Origin: Konateibacter massiliensis
Lineage (GTDB): Bacteria > Bacillota > Clostridia > Lachnospirales > Lachnospiraceae
Reading direction: 5' to 3'
NCBI RefSeq assembly: GCF_900184995.1
Contig: NZ_LT860099.1
Location: 434,001-498,000, forward strand
Length of the DNA stretch: 64,000 nt
In this document: piece by piece, positions 43,599 to 52,109 of the stretch
How positions within the stretch are numbered: the stretch's first letter is position 1
Layout of the letters: every line of letters begins with the position of its first letter
Notes under the pieces: generated by a model
Told to the model about the DNA's origin: nothing
The model's database searches: none
What the model saw: only the letters and a program-made list of their open reading frames with translations
Position numbers and translations under genes: made by a program

Positions 43599-43667
43599 CT
43601 ATTTGCAGTACTGAGAAATCAGATTTAAAAGGTCGCTTAAGTTACATGAACTGAAAGTAAAACACAT
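43599..43667 (-). CDS. Candidate 22-residue peptide
   Basis: An ATG at 43667 opens 22 codons ending at TAG 43601-43599. It is preceded by an exact AAGGAGG (43683-43677) with nine-base spacing. The peptide has three Cys (positions 2, 8, 21) and a short amphipathic middle (NLSDLLNLISQY). A strong terminator lies 36 bases after the stop, so a transcript of roughly 150-200 bases is expected. Upstream, 11-base-spaced TGTTACA direct repeats occur (about 43717-43738). I do not recognise the peptide; a small RNA with a chance ORF is the alternative. It sits between the GH18-like gene and hemA. Confidence 0.5.
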   Translation of the reverse strand: MCFTFSSCNLSDLLNLISQYCK

Positions 43668-43814
43668 AACACATTTCCTCCTTTATATTTTTTTTGTGTT
43701 TCTTAAGAACAAAATAATTGTAACATATTTGTAACAAGTATGTAATATTTAAAGAATGGAAACAACGGTACAATATGGAAAATAGATACCATGCTGGGCA
43801 CAACACCTTAACCA

Positions 43815-43843
43815 TAGACATTCTCACACAAAAAGAGTATAAT
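43815..43843 (+). promoter_or_regulatory. Sigma-A promoter of the hem operon
   Basis: -35 TAGACA (43815-43820), 17-base spacer, -10 TATAAT (43838-43843). The leader to the hemA start is only about 32 bases. Confidence 0.8.
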
Positions 43844-43881
43844 TGACAGGAAATATCAAAAGCAATAAGAGGAGCAATACA

Positions 43882-45111
43882 GTGAACATAAGAATGGTAG
43901 GTATCGACCATGACAAAGCGTCGGTAGAATATAGAGAACAATTTGCTTTGACGAAAACCAATTGTATCAAAGCGATGATGAAATTAAAAGAGACAAATGG
44001 CATCAACGGATGTGTAATTTTGTCCACTTGCAACAGAACAGAGATATGGATTAGCCATGAGGAGCATTTGGATCTTCCGCTAAAGGAATATTTCTGCAAG
44101 CTGAAGGGGCTTGACTATGCCTCTTATGAAAAATTTTTGACGGAGCGCCGCGAACTGGAGGCAGTAAACCATTTATTCAATCTGGCGTGCGGAATCAAAT
44201 CAAAGGTATTCGGTGAGGATCAGATTATCTCGCAGGTAAAAGAGGCTTTAGCGCTTGCAAGGGATAATTATTGTACAGATAATGTGCTAGAGGTGCTGTT
44301 TCGAATGGCGGTTACCGCGGCAAAAAAAGTAAAGACAAACGTGAAGCTTTCACATGTAAATTACTCGGTGATAGACGAAGCGGTTTCCTGTTTGAAAAGG
44401 GAGCAGATAGAGCTAAGGAATAAAACATGTATGGTAATCGGAAACGGGGAGATGGGAAAGCTTTCCGCTATGGCGTTAAAAAAAGAGGGTGCGGATGTAA
44501 CCGTGACGGTCAGACAATACAAGAGCGGTGTAGTTGAAATTCCGGAAGGCTGCAGACGTATCCATTACGGAGAACGAATGAGCTATATCAACAATTGTGA
44601 CATTGTAATCAGTGCGACGGCAAGCCCGAATTGTACGATAAGCATGGAGGATTTAGGGCTGGTTGAACTGCGAAAGCCGCTTTTATTACTTGATTTGGCA
44701 GTGCCAAGAGACATTGATCCAAGGGTGACAGAGCTAAACCGGGTGAAGCTCTATGATATAGATGATTTTAAGCTTGACATTTCGGATGAAAAGCTGGAAG
44801 AAAATTTAAGACAGATAGAAGCAATTTTACAAGCACAGATAGATGAATTTGTGGAGTGGTACGAATGCAGAGATCTGATTTTGGTTGTCCAGCAGATTGC
44901 AGATTTGGCGGCAAAGGACATCGGAAACAGAGTATGGGGTGTGTCAGGAAAATTAAATATTGAAGAAGACAGCCGGGAAAGCCTTGAGAATACGATACAG
45001 GAAGCATCCAAAAAGGTAGTGGATAAGTTGATATTTGGCTTGCGTGATAATCTAAACGTCGATACATGGAGAGAATGCGTCGAAGGAATGAATAAAATTT
45101 ATACGGAATAG
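43882..45111 (+). CDS. hemA: Glutamyl-tRNA reductase
   Basis: First enzyme of the C5 route; reduces glutamyl-tRNA to glutamate-1-semialdehyde with NADPH. 409 residues. The catalytic Cys is in LSTCNRTEIW; VFGEDQIISQVKEAL and the NADPH-site VIGNGEMGKLSAMAL follow, then a C-terminal helical dimer domain. I chose GTG 43882 since GAGGAG precedes it; the earlier in-frame ATG at 43843 overlaps the promoter. Confidence 0.95.
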   Translation: MNIRMVGIDHDKASVEYREQFALTKTNCIKAMMKLKETNGINGCVILSTCNRTEIWISHEEHLDLPLKEYFCKLKGLDYASYEKFLTERRELEAVNHLFNLACGIKSKVFGEDQIISQVKEALALARDNYCTDNVLEVLFRMAVTAAKKVKTNVKLSHVNYSVIDEAVSCLKREQIELRNKTCMVIGNGEMGKLSAMALKKEGADVTVTVRQYKSGVVEIPEGCRRIHYGERMSYINNCDIVISATASPNCTISMEDLGLVELRKPLLLLDLAVPRDIDPRVTELNRVKLYDIDDFKLDISDEKLEENLRQIEAILQAQIDEFVEWYECRDLILVVQQIADLAAKDIGNRVWGVSGKLNIEEDSRESLENTIQEASKKVVDKLIFGLRDNLNVDTWRECVEGMNKIYTE

Positions 45112-45132
45112 ACCGTTTTTTAGGAGGCAAGG

Positions 45133-45597
45133 ATGAGTGAACTAAAATTTCCCTTGTTTATACCCTTGGAGCAAAAAAAAATAATGATATTTGGTGCAGG
45201 CAAGGTAGCTTATCGAAGAATAAACACCTTGCTTTTGTTTCATGCGGATATTACTGTGGTTGCACCAAAGGTATACAGGGAGTTAGAAAGCCTGATAGCA
45301 GACAATAAAATTCAGTGGATACCGAACAGCTATCCTGCTCATGGCATAGAAGAGGATGCCTTTCTTGTGCTTGCAGCCACAGATGACGAGGCGATAAATG
45401 AGAAAATTTATAAGGAATGTAAAAGACTTCATATATTAGGAAACAATGCAGGGAACCAGAAGCAATGTGATTTCTTTTTTCCGGCGGTTGTAACGACCGA
45501 GGATGTCTCAATCGGTATAGCAGGAGACGGAACCAATCACAAAAAGGTAAGAGAAATTGCAGAGAAAATAAGAAAAGAGAGGGAAAGCAATGCGTAA
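45133..45597 (+). CDS. Precorrin-2 dehydrogenase (siroheme synthase N-domain type)
   Basis: 154 residues. NAD-dependent oxidation of precorrin-2 to sirohydrochlorin, feeding CbiK and siroheme. The Rossmann start is IMIFGAGKVAYRRINTLL; AATDDEAINEKIY holds the conserved Asp, and NNAGNQKQCDFFFPAV is the typical pocket segment. It is shorter than CysG/Met8-type proteins of about 200 residues because the C-terminal helical part is reduced. It overlaps the next gene by 8 bases. Confidence 0.9.
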   Translation: MSELKFPLFIPLEQKKIMIFGAGKVAYRRINTLLLFHADITVVAPKVYRELESLIADNKIQWIPNSYPAHGIEEDAFLVLAATDDEAINEKIYKECKRLHILGNNAGNQKQCDFFFPAVVTTEDVSIGIAGDGTNHKKVREIAEKIRKERESNA

Positions 45598-47962
45598 AAT
45601 CAGGGTGGGAAGCCGGGAGAGTAAGCTGGCTGTCGTGCAGTCACAGCTCATTATAGACGGAATTAAAAAGCATCATCCCGAGCTGGAGATTGAGTTAATC
45701 ACGATGAAGACGACAGGGGATAAAATTCTTGACAGAACGCTTGACAAGGTTGGCGGCAAAGGACTTTTTGTCAAGGAGCTTGATAAGGCTTTGTTAAACA
45801 ATGAGATAGATTTGGCGGTTCACTCTTTAAAGGATATGCCGATGGAAACCGATGAGAGACTTCCGATTCTTGCCTATTCAAAGAGAGAGGATGCAAGAGA
45901 TGTGCTTATATTGCCAAAGGGAGTGAGCGAATTAAATAAGGAGCTTCCGATTGGCTGCTCGAGTCTTAGGAGAACCTTACAGTTAAGAGCGCTGTTTCCG
46001 GATATGGAGGTAAAGCCTGTTCGAGGAAATGTGCTGACGCGTCTGGAAAAATTAGACTCAGGTGAATTTTCTGCCTTGATTCTGGCGGCAGCAGGAATGA
46101 AAAGGCTGAAGTTGGAAAAACGGATATCAAGAGAATTTACAGTGGAAGAGATGCTTCCGGCAGCAGGGCAGGGTATCTTGGCAATGCAAGGAAGGGCGGG
46201 AGAGGATTATTCCTTTCTTGAATGCGTAAATAACAGGGAAAGTGAGCTTGCGGCAACAAGTGAGCGAGCTTTTATCAAAGCCTTAAATGGAGGCTGTACA
46301 TCACCCGTTGCGGCATATGCGACGGTGCAGGGGGAAACCATCACCTTAAACTGTATGTTTGAGGACGGGAAAAAGGGGCAGTGGAAGGATAATGCTGAGC
46401 ATGCTAAGGAGCTTGGTGAATATGCGGCAGGTAAAAAAGAAAAGAAGATTGGAAAGGTATGGCTTGTGGGTGCAGGACCATCGGACCCGGAGCTTCTTAC
46501 GCTAAAGGCAAAGCGGATATTAGAGCAGGCAGATACCATCGTATATGACAGACTTGTAGGGGACGGTATCCTTAGTATGCTTTCTGATACAGCACAAAAG
46601 TTCTATGTCGGAAAACAGGCGGGAAATCATGCTGTATCGCAGGATAAAATCAATGAGCTTCTTTTGGAGGAGGCACAAAAAGGGAAAAAGGTCGTAAGGC
46701 TAAAGGGCGGCGATCCGTTTGTTTTTGGAAGAGGCGGTGAGGAGCTGGAGCTATTGGTGGAGAATAAGGTTCCGTTTGAAATTATTCCGGGCATCACAAG
46801 TGCGGTTTCTGTGCCTGCCTATCAAGGGATCCCTGTAACCTATCGGGATTACTGTTCCTCTCTTCATATTATCACAGGGCATAAAAAACAAGATGAGCCG
46901 CTTGATATTGATTTTGAGGCATTGGTCAGAACGAAGGGAACACTTGTCTTTTTGATGAGTGTCTCTTCGCTGGAGGAAATCTGTGAGGGTCTGATAGCCG
47001 GAGGAATGGAGGCGGATATACCTGCGGCTGTGCTTGAAAACGGAACAAAGGCACATCAAAGAAAGGTTGTCTCTACTCTTTCTCATCTGCACGAGGAGGC
47101 AGAAAAAGCGAAAATCCAGTCTCCGTCCATTATCGTAGTCGGAAAGGTGTGTGCCCTATCTGAAAAATTTGCATGGTATGATAAAAATACCTTATCAGGC
47201 CAAAAAATAGTGATTACAAGACCAAGAGAGCTTACCTCAAAACTATCCTTGATGCTGCGGGAAAGAGGGGCAGAGGTATTGGAGCTTCCAAGCATCAAAA
47301 CAGTTCAAATTCCGAACAATGAGGAATTATACAGCTGTATAACGAAACTTACAGACATTCACTGGATTGCATTGACAAGTCCGACAGGAGCAAAAATATT
47401 TTTTGAGGAGCTGCAAGCCTGCAAGGTTGATATCAGAAGCCTAAACCATATTAAATTTGCGGTGATTGGCAGGGCGACCGGCAAAATTTTAGAGGAAAAA
47501 GGTATTTTTCCGGAGCTTATGCCAGAGATTTATACGGGAGAGGAGCTTGGAAAGCTGCTTGCAGCCACAATAAGGGAGAAGGAAGTACTTCTGATTCCGA
47601 GGGCAAAAGCAGGCGCAAAGGAAATCATAGAGGAGCTTTCTGATACAGGAGCGGTTATCTATGATGTGCCAACCTATGAGACGGTATATGAAACACCGCT
47701 GGTTGATGTGGAAGAGGGCTTTTTAAAAGGAGAGATTGACTGTGCTGTTTTTACAAGTGCGTCGACTGTGGAAGGCTTTATAAACGCCAACCCAAATATC
47801 GATTATGCGAAGATTAAGGCATTTTGCATCGGACATAAGACCGAAGAAGCGGCAAAAAGATATCAAATGCAGACCTTTGTTTCCAAGGAGGCTACGATGG
47901 AAAGTCTTGTGGAATGCTTGGAAAAGGTTGTCAATAATAAGACGGAGGCAAAAATATGTTAA
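45590..47962 (+). CDS. hemC: HemC-CobA-HemD trifunctional fusion
   Basis: 790 residues with three consecutive enzymes. Residues 1-285: hydroxymethylbilane synthase (VGSRESKLAVVQSQ, LKDMP, GCSSLRRTLQLR, cofactor Cys in NGGCTSPVAAYA near 235); domain 3 is shortened. Residues 289-520: uroporphyrinogen-III C-methyltransferase (VWLVGAGPSDPELLTLKA, RLKGGDPFVFGRGGEE, GIPVTYRDYCSS). Residues 535-790: uroporphyrinogen-III synthase (VITRPRELTSKLSLMLRERG, FTSASTVEGF). Together they turn porphobilinogen into precorrin-2 in one polypeptide. Two-part CobA-HemD fusions are common in Firmicutes; the added HemC is unusual. Confidence 0.95.
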   Translation: MRKIRVGSRESKLAVVQSQLIIDGIKKHHPELEIELITMKTTGDKILDRTLDKVGGKGLFVKELDKALLNNEIDLAVHSLKDMPMETDERLPILAYSKREDARDVLILPKGVSELNKELPIGCSSLRRTLQLRALFPDMEVKPVRGNVLTRLEKLDSGEFSALILAAAGMKRLKLEKRISREFTVEEMLPAAGQGILAMQGRAGEDYSFLECVNNRESELAATSERAFIKALNGGCTSPVAAYATVQGETITLNCMFEDGKKGQWKDNAEHAKELGEYAAGKKEKKIGKVWLVGAGPSDPELLTLKAKRILEQADTIVYDRLVGDGILSMLSDTAQKFYVGKQAGNHAVSQDKINELLLEEAQKGKKVVRLKGGDPFVFGRGGEELELLVENKVPFEIIPGITSAVSVPAYQGIPVTYRDYCSSLHIITGHKKQDEPLDIDFEALVRTKGTLVFLMSVSSLEEICEGLIAGGMEADIPAAVLENGTKAHQRKVVSTLSHLHEEAEKAKIQSPSIIVVGKVCALSEKFAWYDKNTLSGQKIVITRPRELTSKLSLMLRERGAEVLELPSIKTVQIPNNEELYSCITKLTDIHWIALTSPTGAKIFFEELQACKVDIRSLNHIKFAVIGRATGKILEEKGIFPELMPEIYTGEELGKLLAATIREKEVLLIPRAKAGAKEIIEELSDTGAVIYDVPTYETVYETPLVDVEEGFLKGEIDCAVFTSASTVEGFINANPNIDYAKIKAFCIGHKTEEAAKRYQMQTFVSKEATMESLVECLEKVVNNKTEAKIC

Positions 47963-48933
47963 ACAGACCGAGAAGAAACAGAAGCAGTGAAATCTTAAGA
48001 AAAATGGTGCGGGAGACGAGAATGGATAAGGCTTCCCTGATGTACCCAATTTTTGTGCAGGAGGGTACGAATATCGAGGAGGAGATTGCCTCGATGAGAG
48101 GACAGTACCGTTACAGTGTGGACCGCTTAAAATATGAGCTGGAGAGAGTGTCGGATGCAGGGATATCAAGCGTTATGCTGTTTGGAATTCCTGACCATAA
48201 AGATGCATGCGGAAGTGAAGCTTATGCGGAGGATGGTATCATTCAAAGGGCGCTTCGCGAGGCGAAAAAAGAATTTCCGAATCTCTACTATGTGACCGAT
48301 GTTTGCCTGTGTGAATATACCTCCCACGGACATTGCGGAATCTTAAAGGGGAATACGGTAGACAATGACGAGACACTAAAAATTCTTGCGAAAACCGCGC
48401 TTTCCCATGTGCAGGCAGGTGCCGATATGGTGGCGCCGTCCGACATGATGGATGCGAGAGTTGCCGCAATTCGAAACGAGCTGGAGACAAGCGGTTATAC
48501 CGATATTCCGATTATGAGCTATACGGTAAAATATGCTTCCTCCTTTTATGGGCCGTTTCGTGAGGCTGCAGGTTCTACACCGTCTTTTGGAGACAGAAAG
48601 AGCTACCAGATGGATTACCACAATAAAAAAGAGGCAATCCGTGAAGCACTCCTTGACGTCGACGAAGGTGCAGATATTATTATGGTAAAGCCCGCACTTT
48701 CCTATTTGGACGTAATCAGGGATGTGGCGGAGACGGTAAATCTTCCGGTTGCGGCATACAGCGTGAGCGGGGAATATGCAATGGTGAAGGCGGCTGCTGA
48801 GATGGGCTATATTGACGAGGCATCGATTGTGTGCGAGATGGCAACAAGCGCTTATCGCGCGGGAACAGATATTTACATTACTTATTTTGCCAAGGAGCTT
48901 GCAAGATATATGAAGGAAGGAAGAATAGGCTAA
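47956..48933 (+). CDS. hemB: Delta-aminolevulinic acid dehydratase (porphobilinogen synthase)
   Basis: 325 residues. Condenses two 5-aminolevulinates. The two Schiff-base lysines lie in YTVKYASSFYGPFR and IIMVKPALSYLD. DVCLCEYTSHGHCG carries the three zinc-site cysteines, so the zinc-dependent form. Overlaps the fusion gene by 7 bases and hemL by one (TAATG). Confidence 0.96.
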   Translation: MLNRPRRNRSSEILRKMVRETRMDKASLMYPIFVQEGTNIEEEIASMRGQYRYSVDRLKYELERVSDAGISSVMLFGIPDHKDACGSEAYAEDGIIQRALREAKKEFPNLYYVTDVCLCEYTSHGHCGILKGNTVDNDETLKILAKTALSHVQAGADMVAPSDMMDARVAAIRNELETSGYTDIPIMSYTVKYASSFYGPFREAAGSTPSFGDRKSYQMDYHNKKEAIREALLDVDEGADIIMVKPALSYLDVIRDVAETVNLPVAAYSVSGEYAMVKAAAEMGYIDEASIVCEMATSAYRAGTDIYITYFAKELARYMKEGRIG

Positions 48934-50219
48934 TGACGAAATCAGAGCAGTTATATGAGGAAGCACGAAACTATATTCCGGGCGGCGTGAACAGCCCGGT
49001 ACGAGCATATGGTTCGGTTGGACTAACCCCTCGTTTTATTGCGAAGGCAGATGGGGCATATATCACAGACGTGGACGGGAAAGAATACATTGATTTTATC
49101 GGCTCATGGGGACCGATGATACTTGGAAGCAACCATAAAGCTGTATATGAAAAGGTAGTAGAGGCGTGCAAAAACGGTCTGAGCTTTGGGGCTGCCACCG
49201 AATACGAGGTGAAAATGGCAAAGCTTATCTGCGAGCTTGTTCCGTCCATTGAGATGATTCGAATGGTAAACTCAGGAACAGAGGCTGTTATGAGTGCCAT
49301 CCGTGTCGCAAGAGGCTTTACCGGACGAAACAAGATTGTAAAGTTTGAGGGCTGCTATCACGGGCATAGCGATTCCATGCTTGTAAAGGCAGGATCCGGC
49401 GTTATGACGGCAGGTGTACCAGACAGTGCAGGTGTTCCAAAGGGCTGTGCTACCGATACGCTCACCGCCGGCTATAACGACCTTGCAAGTGTTGAAGAAC
49501 TGTTTGAGCAGTGGGGAGAGGATATTGCTGCAATTATCATTGAGCCGGTTGCAGCCAATATGGGAGTGGTATTGCCGGAAAAAGGATTTTTGGAGGGGCT
49601 TCGAAAAATATGTGACGAGAATCAGACACTTCTTATTTTTGATGAGGTCATTACAGGCTTTCGTCTCGGAATTGATGGGGCCCAGGGGTATTTTGGCATA
49701 AAGCCTGATTTGACTACATTCGGTAAAATTATAGGCGGCGGTATGCCTGTGGGTGCCTACGGCGGCAGAAGAGATATCATGGAAATGGTTGCTCCTCTCG
49801 GTACAGTTTATCAGGCGGGAACACTGAGTGGAAATCCGGTTGCGATGGCAGCAGGCTATGCACAGCTTACCATGTTAAAGGATAATTCATCTTTTTATGA
49901 GGAATTAAATAAAAAGGCCCAAAAGCTGTTTGAGGGGATGAAGGAAATTTTAAAAGAGAAAAAGGTAGATGCGACGCTTAATTACACAGGCTCCCTCGGC
50001 TGTATCTTTTTTACAAAGGAGCCTGTACGCGACTACACAACGGCTAAGACCGCTGACACAAAGAAATTCGGTGAATATTTCAAACATATGCTGGAAAACG
50101 GAATCTATATTGCACCATCCCAGTTTGAAGCAATGTTTGTCTCGGGCGCAATGACAGATAAGGAAGTGGAAGAGACACTCCGGGTGTTTGAACAAACTAT
50201 AACAAAAATTTCTCGATAA
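48933..50219 (+). CDS. hemL: Glutamate-1-semialdehyde 2,1-aminomutase
   Basis: 428 residues, PLP-dependent; makes 5-aminolevulinate from glutamate-1-semialdehyde, completing the C5 route with HemA. Start YIPGGVNSPVRAYGSVG, the Schiff-base lysine in TFGKIIGGGMPVGAYGG. I chose ATG 48933, which overlaps the hemB stop; the frame is open further into hemB. Its 3' end overlaps the converging HAD gene by 23 bases. Confidence 0.96.
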   Translation: MTKSEQLYEEARNYIPGGVNSPVRAYGSVGLTPRFIAKADGAYITDVDGKEYIDFIGSWGPMILGSNHKAVYEKVVEACKNGLSFGAATEYEVKMAKLICELVPSIEMIRMVNSGTEAVMSAIRVARGFTGRNKIVKFEGCYHGHSDSMLVKAGSGVMTAGVPDSAGVPKGCATDTLTAGYNDLASVEELFEQWGEDIAAIIIEPVAANMGVVLPEKGFLEGLRKICDENQTLLIFDEVITGFRLGIDGAQGYFGIKPDLTTFGKIIGGGMPVGAYGGRRDIMEMVAPLGTVYQAGTLSGNPVAMAAGYAQLTMLKDNSSFYEELNKKAQKLFEGMKEILKEKKVDATLNYTGSLGCIFFTKEPVRDYTTAKTADTKKFGEYFKHMLENGIYIAPSQFEAMFVSGAMTDKEVEETLRVFEQTITKISR

Positions 50220-51012
50220 TCTCTGCAATTCCGTGATTATTGTTATTGTTTTCGGTCACATAGTCGGCATATCTCTTGATTTCATCGGAGGCATTTGCCA
50301 TTACCGCACCGATTCCTGCCGCTTGCAGCATAGAAATATCATTTTCCTCATCGCCTGCCGCAATGGAATTTTCGACCGGAACACCTAAGTGATTACAGAG
50401 AAATTTGAGGGCATTTCCCTTTGAGGCATCAAGCGAGCCAAACTCAAGCAGATAAGGGCTTGAAAAATAGCAGTTTATTTTATCTTGACAAAAGGCTTCC
50501 AGCTCCTGCTTGATTTTTGATAAGCGGTCTCTGCCTTCAAAATTAATCATAATAGCCTTGATCGGATTCTCGGTCAGGGCTTCTTCTATTTTTTCCACAA
50601 CCTGATATGGTATTTTAATGTGATCGCAGTACCGTGTAAGCTCGTCCGTCAAATGCTCCGATACAACGTTTTTATCAGAATAACTGTGATAGTGCACTTG
50701 ATGCCTTCTTGCCGCATCAAAGAGTGTGCCGAGATATTCCTTTGAAAGGGTAGCTTTGGAAATAGCCTGCTTTGCGCCGCAGTCGTAAATAAGTCCGCCG
50801 TTGAATGTGATGGCATAGCAGCCGTCACCGTCAAGCCCTAACTCCTCTGTAAGCAGCAGCGTACTTGCAAGAGGACGTCCAGTCGTAATCACAATCTTAT
50901 GCCCCATATCCAGAGCTTTTTGGATTGCCTGTTTATTTTGATAGGAAATTTTTCTTTCATCATTTAATAAGGTACCGTCTAAATCTGTAAAAAGAATTTT
51001 AGTTGCATTCAT
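50197..51012 (-). CDS. Cof-type HAD-IIB phosphatase
   Basis: 271 residues. Motif I ILFTDLDGTLLND, motif II ITTGRPLAS, a large C2-type cap, lysine in SKGNALKFL and motif IV AAGDEENDISMLQAAG. Family members dephosphorylate sugar phosphates, FMN or PLP; substrate is not predictable. It is transcribed towards hemL and shares 23 bases with it, with no terminator between. A possible extended -10 on the minus strand is TGG-TATACT (51055-51047). Confidence 0.92.
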   Translation of the reverse strand: MNATKILFTDLDGTLLNDERKISYQNKQAIQKALDMGHKIVITTGRPLASTLLLTEELGLDGDGCYAITFNGGLIYDCGAKQAISKATLSKEYLGTLFDAARRHQVHYHSYSDKNVVSEHLTDELTRYCDHIKIPYQVVEKIEEALTENPIKAIMINFEGRDRLSKIKQELEAFCQDKINCYFSSPYLLEFGSLDASKGNALKFLCNHLGVPVENSIAAGDEENDISMLQAAGIGAVMANASDEIKRYADYVTENNNNNHGIAEIIEKFLL

Positions 51013-51140
51013 AAGTCATTCTCCTTTGCATACACGTTCTGATTTTAGTATACCATATAATTCCGGCAAAAACTCGTTCGAATATTGTAATGGAATTTTA
51101 ATGATTTCTAACAATAATTGTGATAATATTGTAATATAAT

Positions 51141-51397
51141 TTATCGGAAGAAAACCAAGCACGAACGGAGTGAGTATTTGGTTTTACCCGATAAATTAGC
51201 GACGAAACGAAGTTTTGGAGCATTATCAGAAGCGTTTTTCTTCTGATAATAAGTTTTATCGGAAGAAAACCAAGCACGAACGAAGTGAGTATTTGGTTTT
51301 ACCCGATAAATTAGCGAGAAAACGAAGTTTTGGAGCATTATCAGAAGCATTTTTCTTCTGATAATAGGTTTTATCGGAAGAAAACCAAGCACGAAAG
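51141..51397 (+). repeat. 115-bp tandem repeat, 2.2 copies, upstream of the two-component system
   Basis: Units begin at 51141, 51256 and 51371; the third is cut after about 25 bases, 12 bases before the response-regulator ATG. Each full unit has two hairpins. One pairs TTATCGG with CCGATAA and, inside it, AAAACCAA with TTGGTTTT. The other pairs ATTATCAGAAG with CTTCTGATAAT. The copies differ at only a few positions. The rest of 51013-51140 holds only AT-rich promoter-like sequence. Confidence 0.9.
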
Positions 51398-51407
51398 GTG
51401 GAAGAAA

Positions 51408-52109
51408 ATGTCAAACATTAATATTTTGGTAGTAGATGATGAAAAAGAAATTGCAGATTTAGTTGAAATATATTTAGTAAGTGACGGATACAAGGTATTT
51501 AAGGCATATAGTGCGGAAGAAGGATTGCATCTGTTGGAGGAGAATAAGATTGAGCTTGTTCTTTTAGACATTATGATGCCGGGAATGGACGGGCTTGAAA
51601 TGTGCCGCTTGATTAGAGAGAAGAATAATATTCCGATTATTATGTTGAGCGCCAAATCTACGGATTTGGATAAAATATTAGGACTCAGCACCGGAGCGGA
51701 CGATTATGTCGTAAAACCTTTTAATCCGCTTGAGCTGACAGCCAGAGTAAAATCCCAGCTAAGGCGTTACACTCAGTTAAATCCGAGCAAACCGGTTGAA
51801 ATACTGGAGAGTGATATCACAATCAACGGATTACAGATTAACAGGGATAATCATATGGTGTCAATATTTGGCGAGGAGATAAAGCTTACGCCGATTGAGT
51901 TTGATATCTTGTTTTTACTTGCTTCCAATCCGGGCAGGGTATTCAGCACGGATGAGATTTTTGAACGTGTGTGGAATGAAAAGGTATATGAGGCAAACAA
52001 CACTGTTATGGTGCACATCCGAAGATTGAGAGGAAAGCTTCACGAGGATACGAGAAATAAGAAGATTATTACAACCGTTTGGGGGGTAGGCTACAAAATT
52101 GAAAAGTAA
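51408..52109 (+). CDS. OmpR/PhoB-family response regulator
   Basis: 233 residues. Receiver domain with acidic pocket VVDDEKE, phospho-acceptor Asp in LVLLDIMMPGMDG and Lys in DDYVVKPFNP; a winged-helix DNA-binding domain follows (LTPIEFDILFLLASNPGRV, VHIRRLRGKL). VanR-like in length and order. I chose ATG 51408 because GGTGGAAG precedes it; the in-frame extension runs into the tandem repeat. Overlaps the kinase gene by 11 bases. Confidence 0.93.
   Translation: MSNINILVVDDEKEIADLVEIYLVSDGYKVFKAYSAEEGLHLLEENKIELVLLDIMMPGMDGLEMCRLIREKNNIPIIMLSAKSTDLDKILGLSTGADDYVVKPFNPLELTARVKSQLRRYTQLNPSKPVEILESDITINGLQINRDNHMVSIFGEEIKLTPIEFDILFLLASNPGRVFSTDEIFERVWNEKVYEANNTVMVHIRRLRGKLHEDTRNKKIITTVWGVGYKIEK

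Noticed and set aside
51141-51392. Minus-strand frame through the 115-bp repeats
   Set aside because: It only mirrors the tandem repeat and ends in hairpin sequence; no ribosome site.
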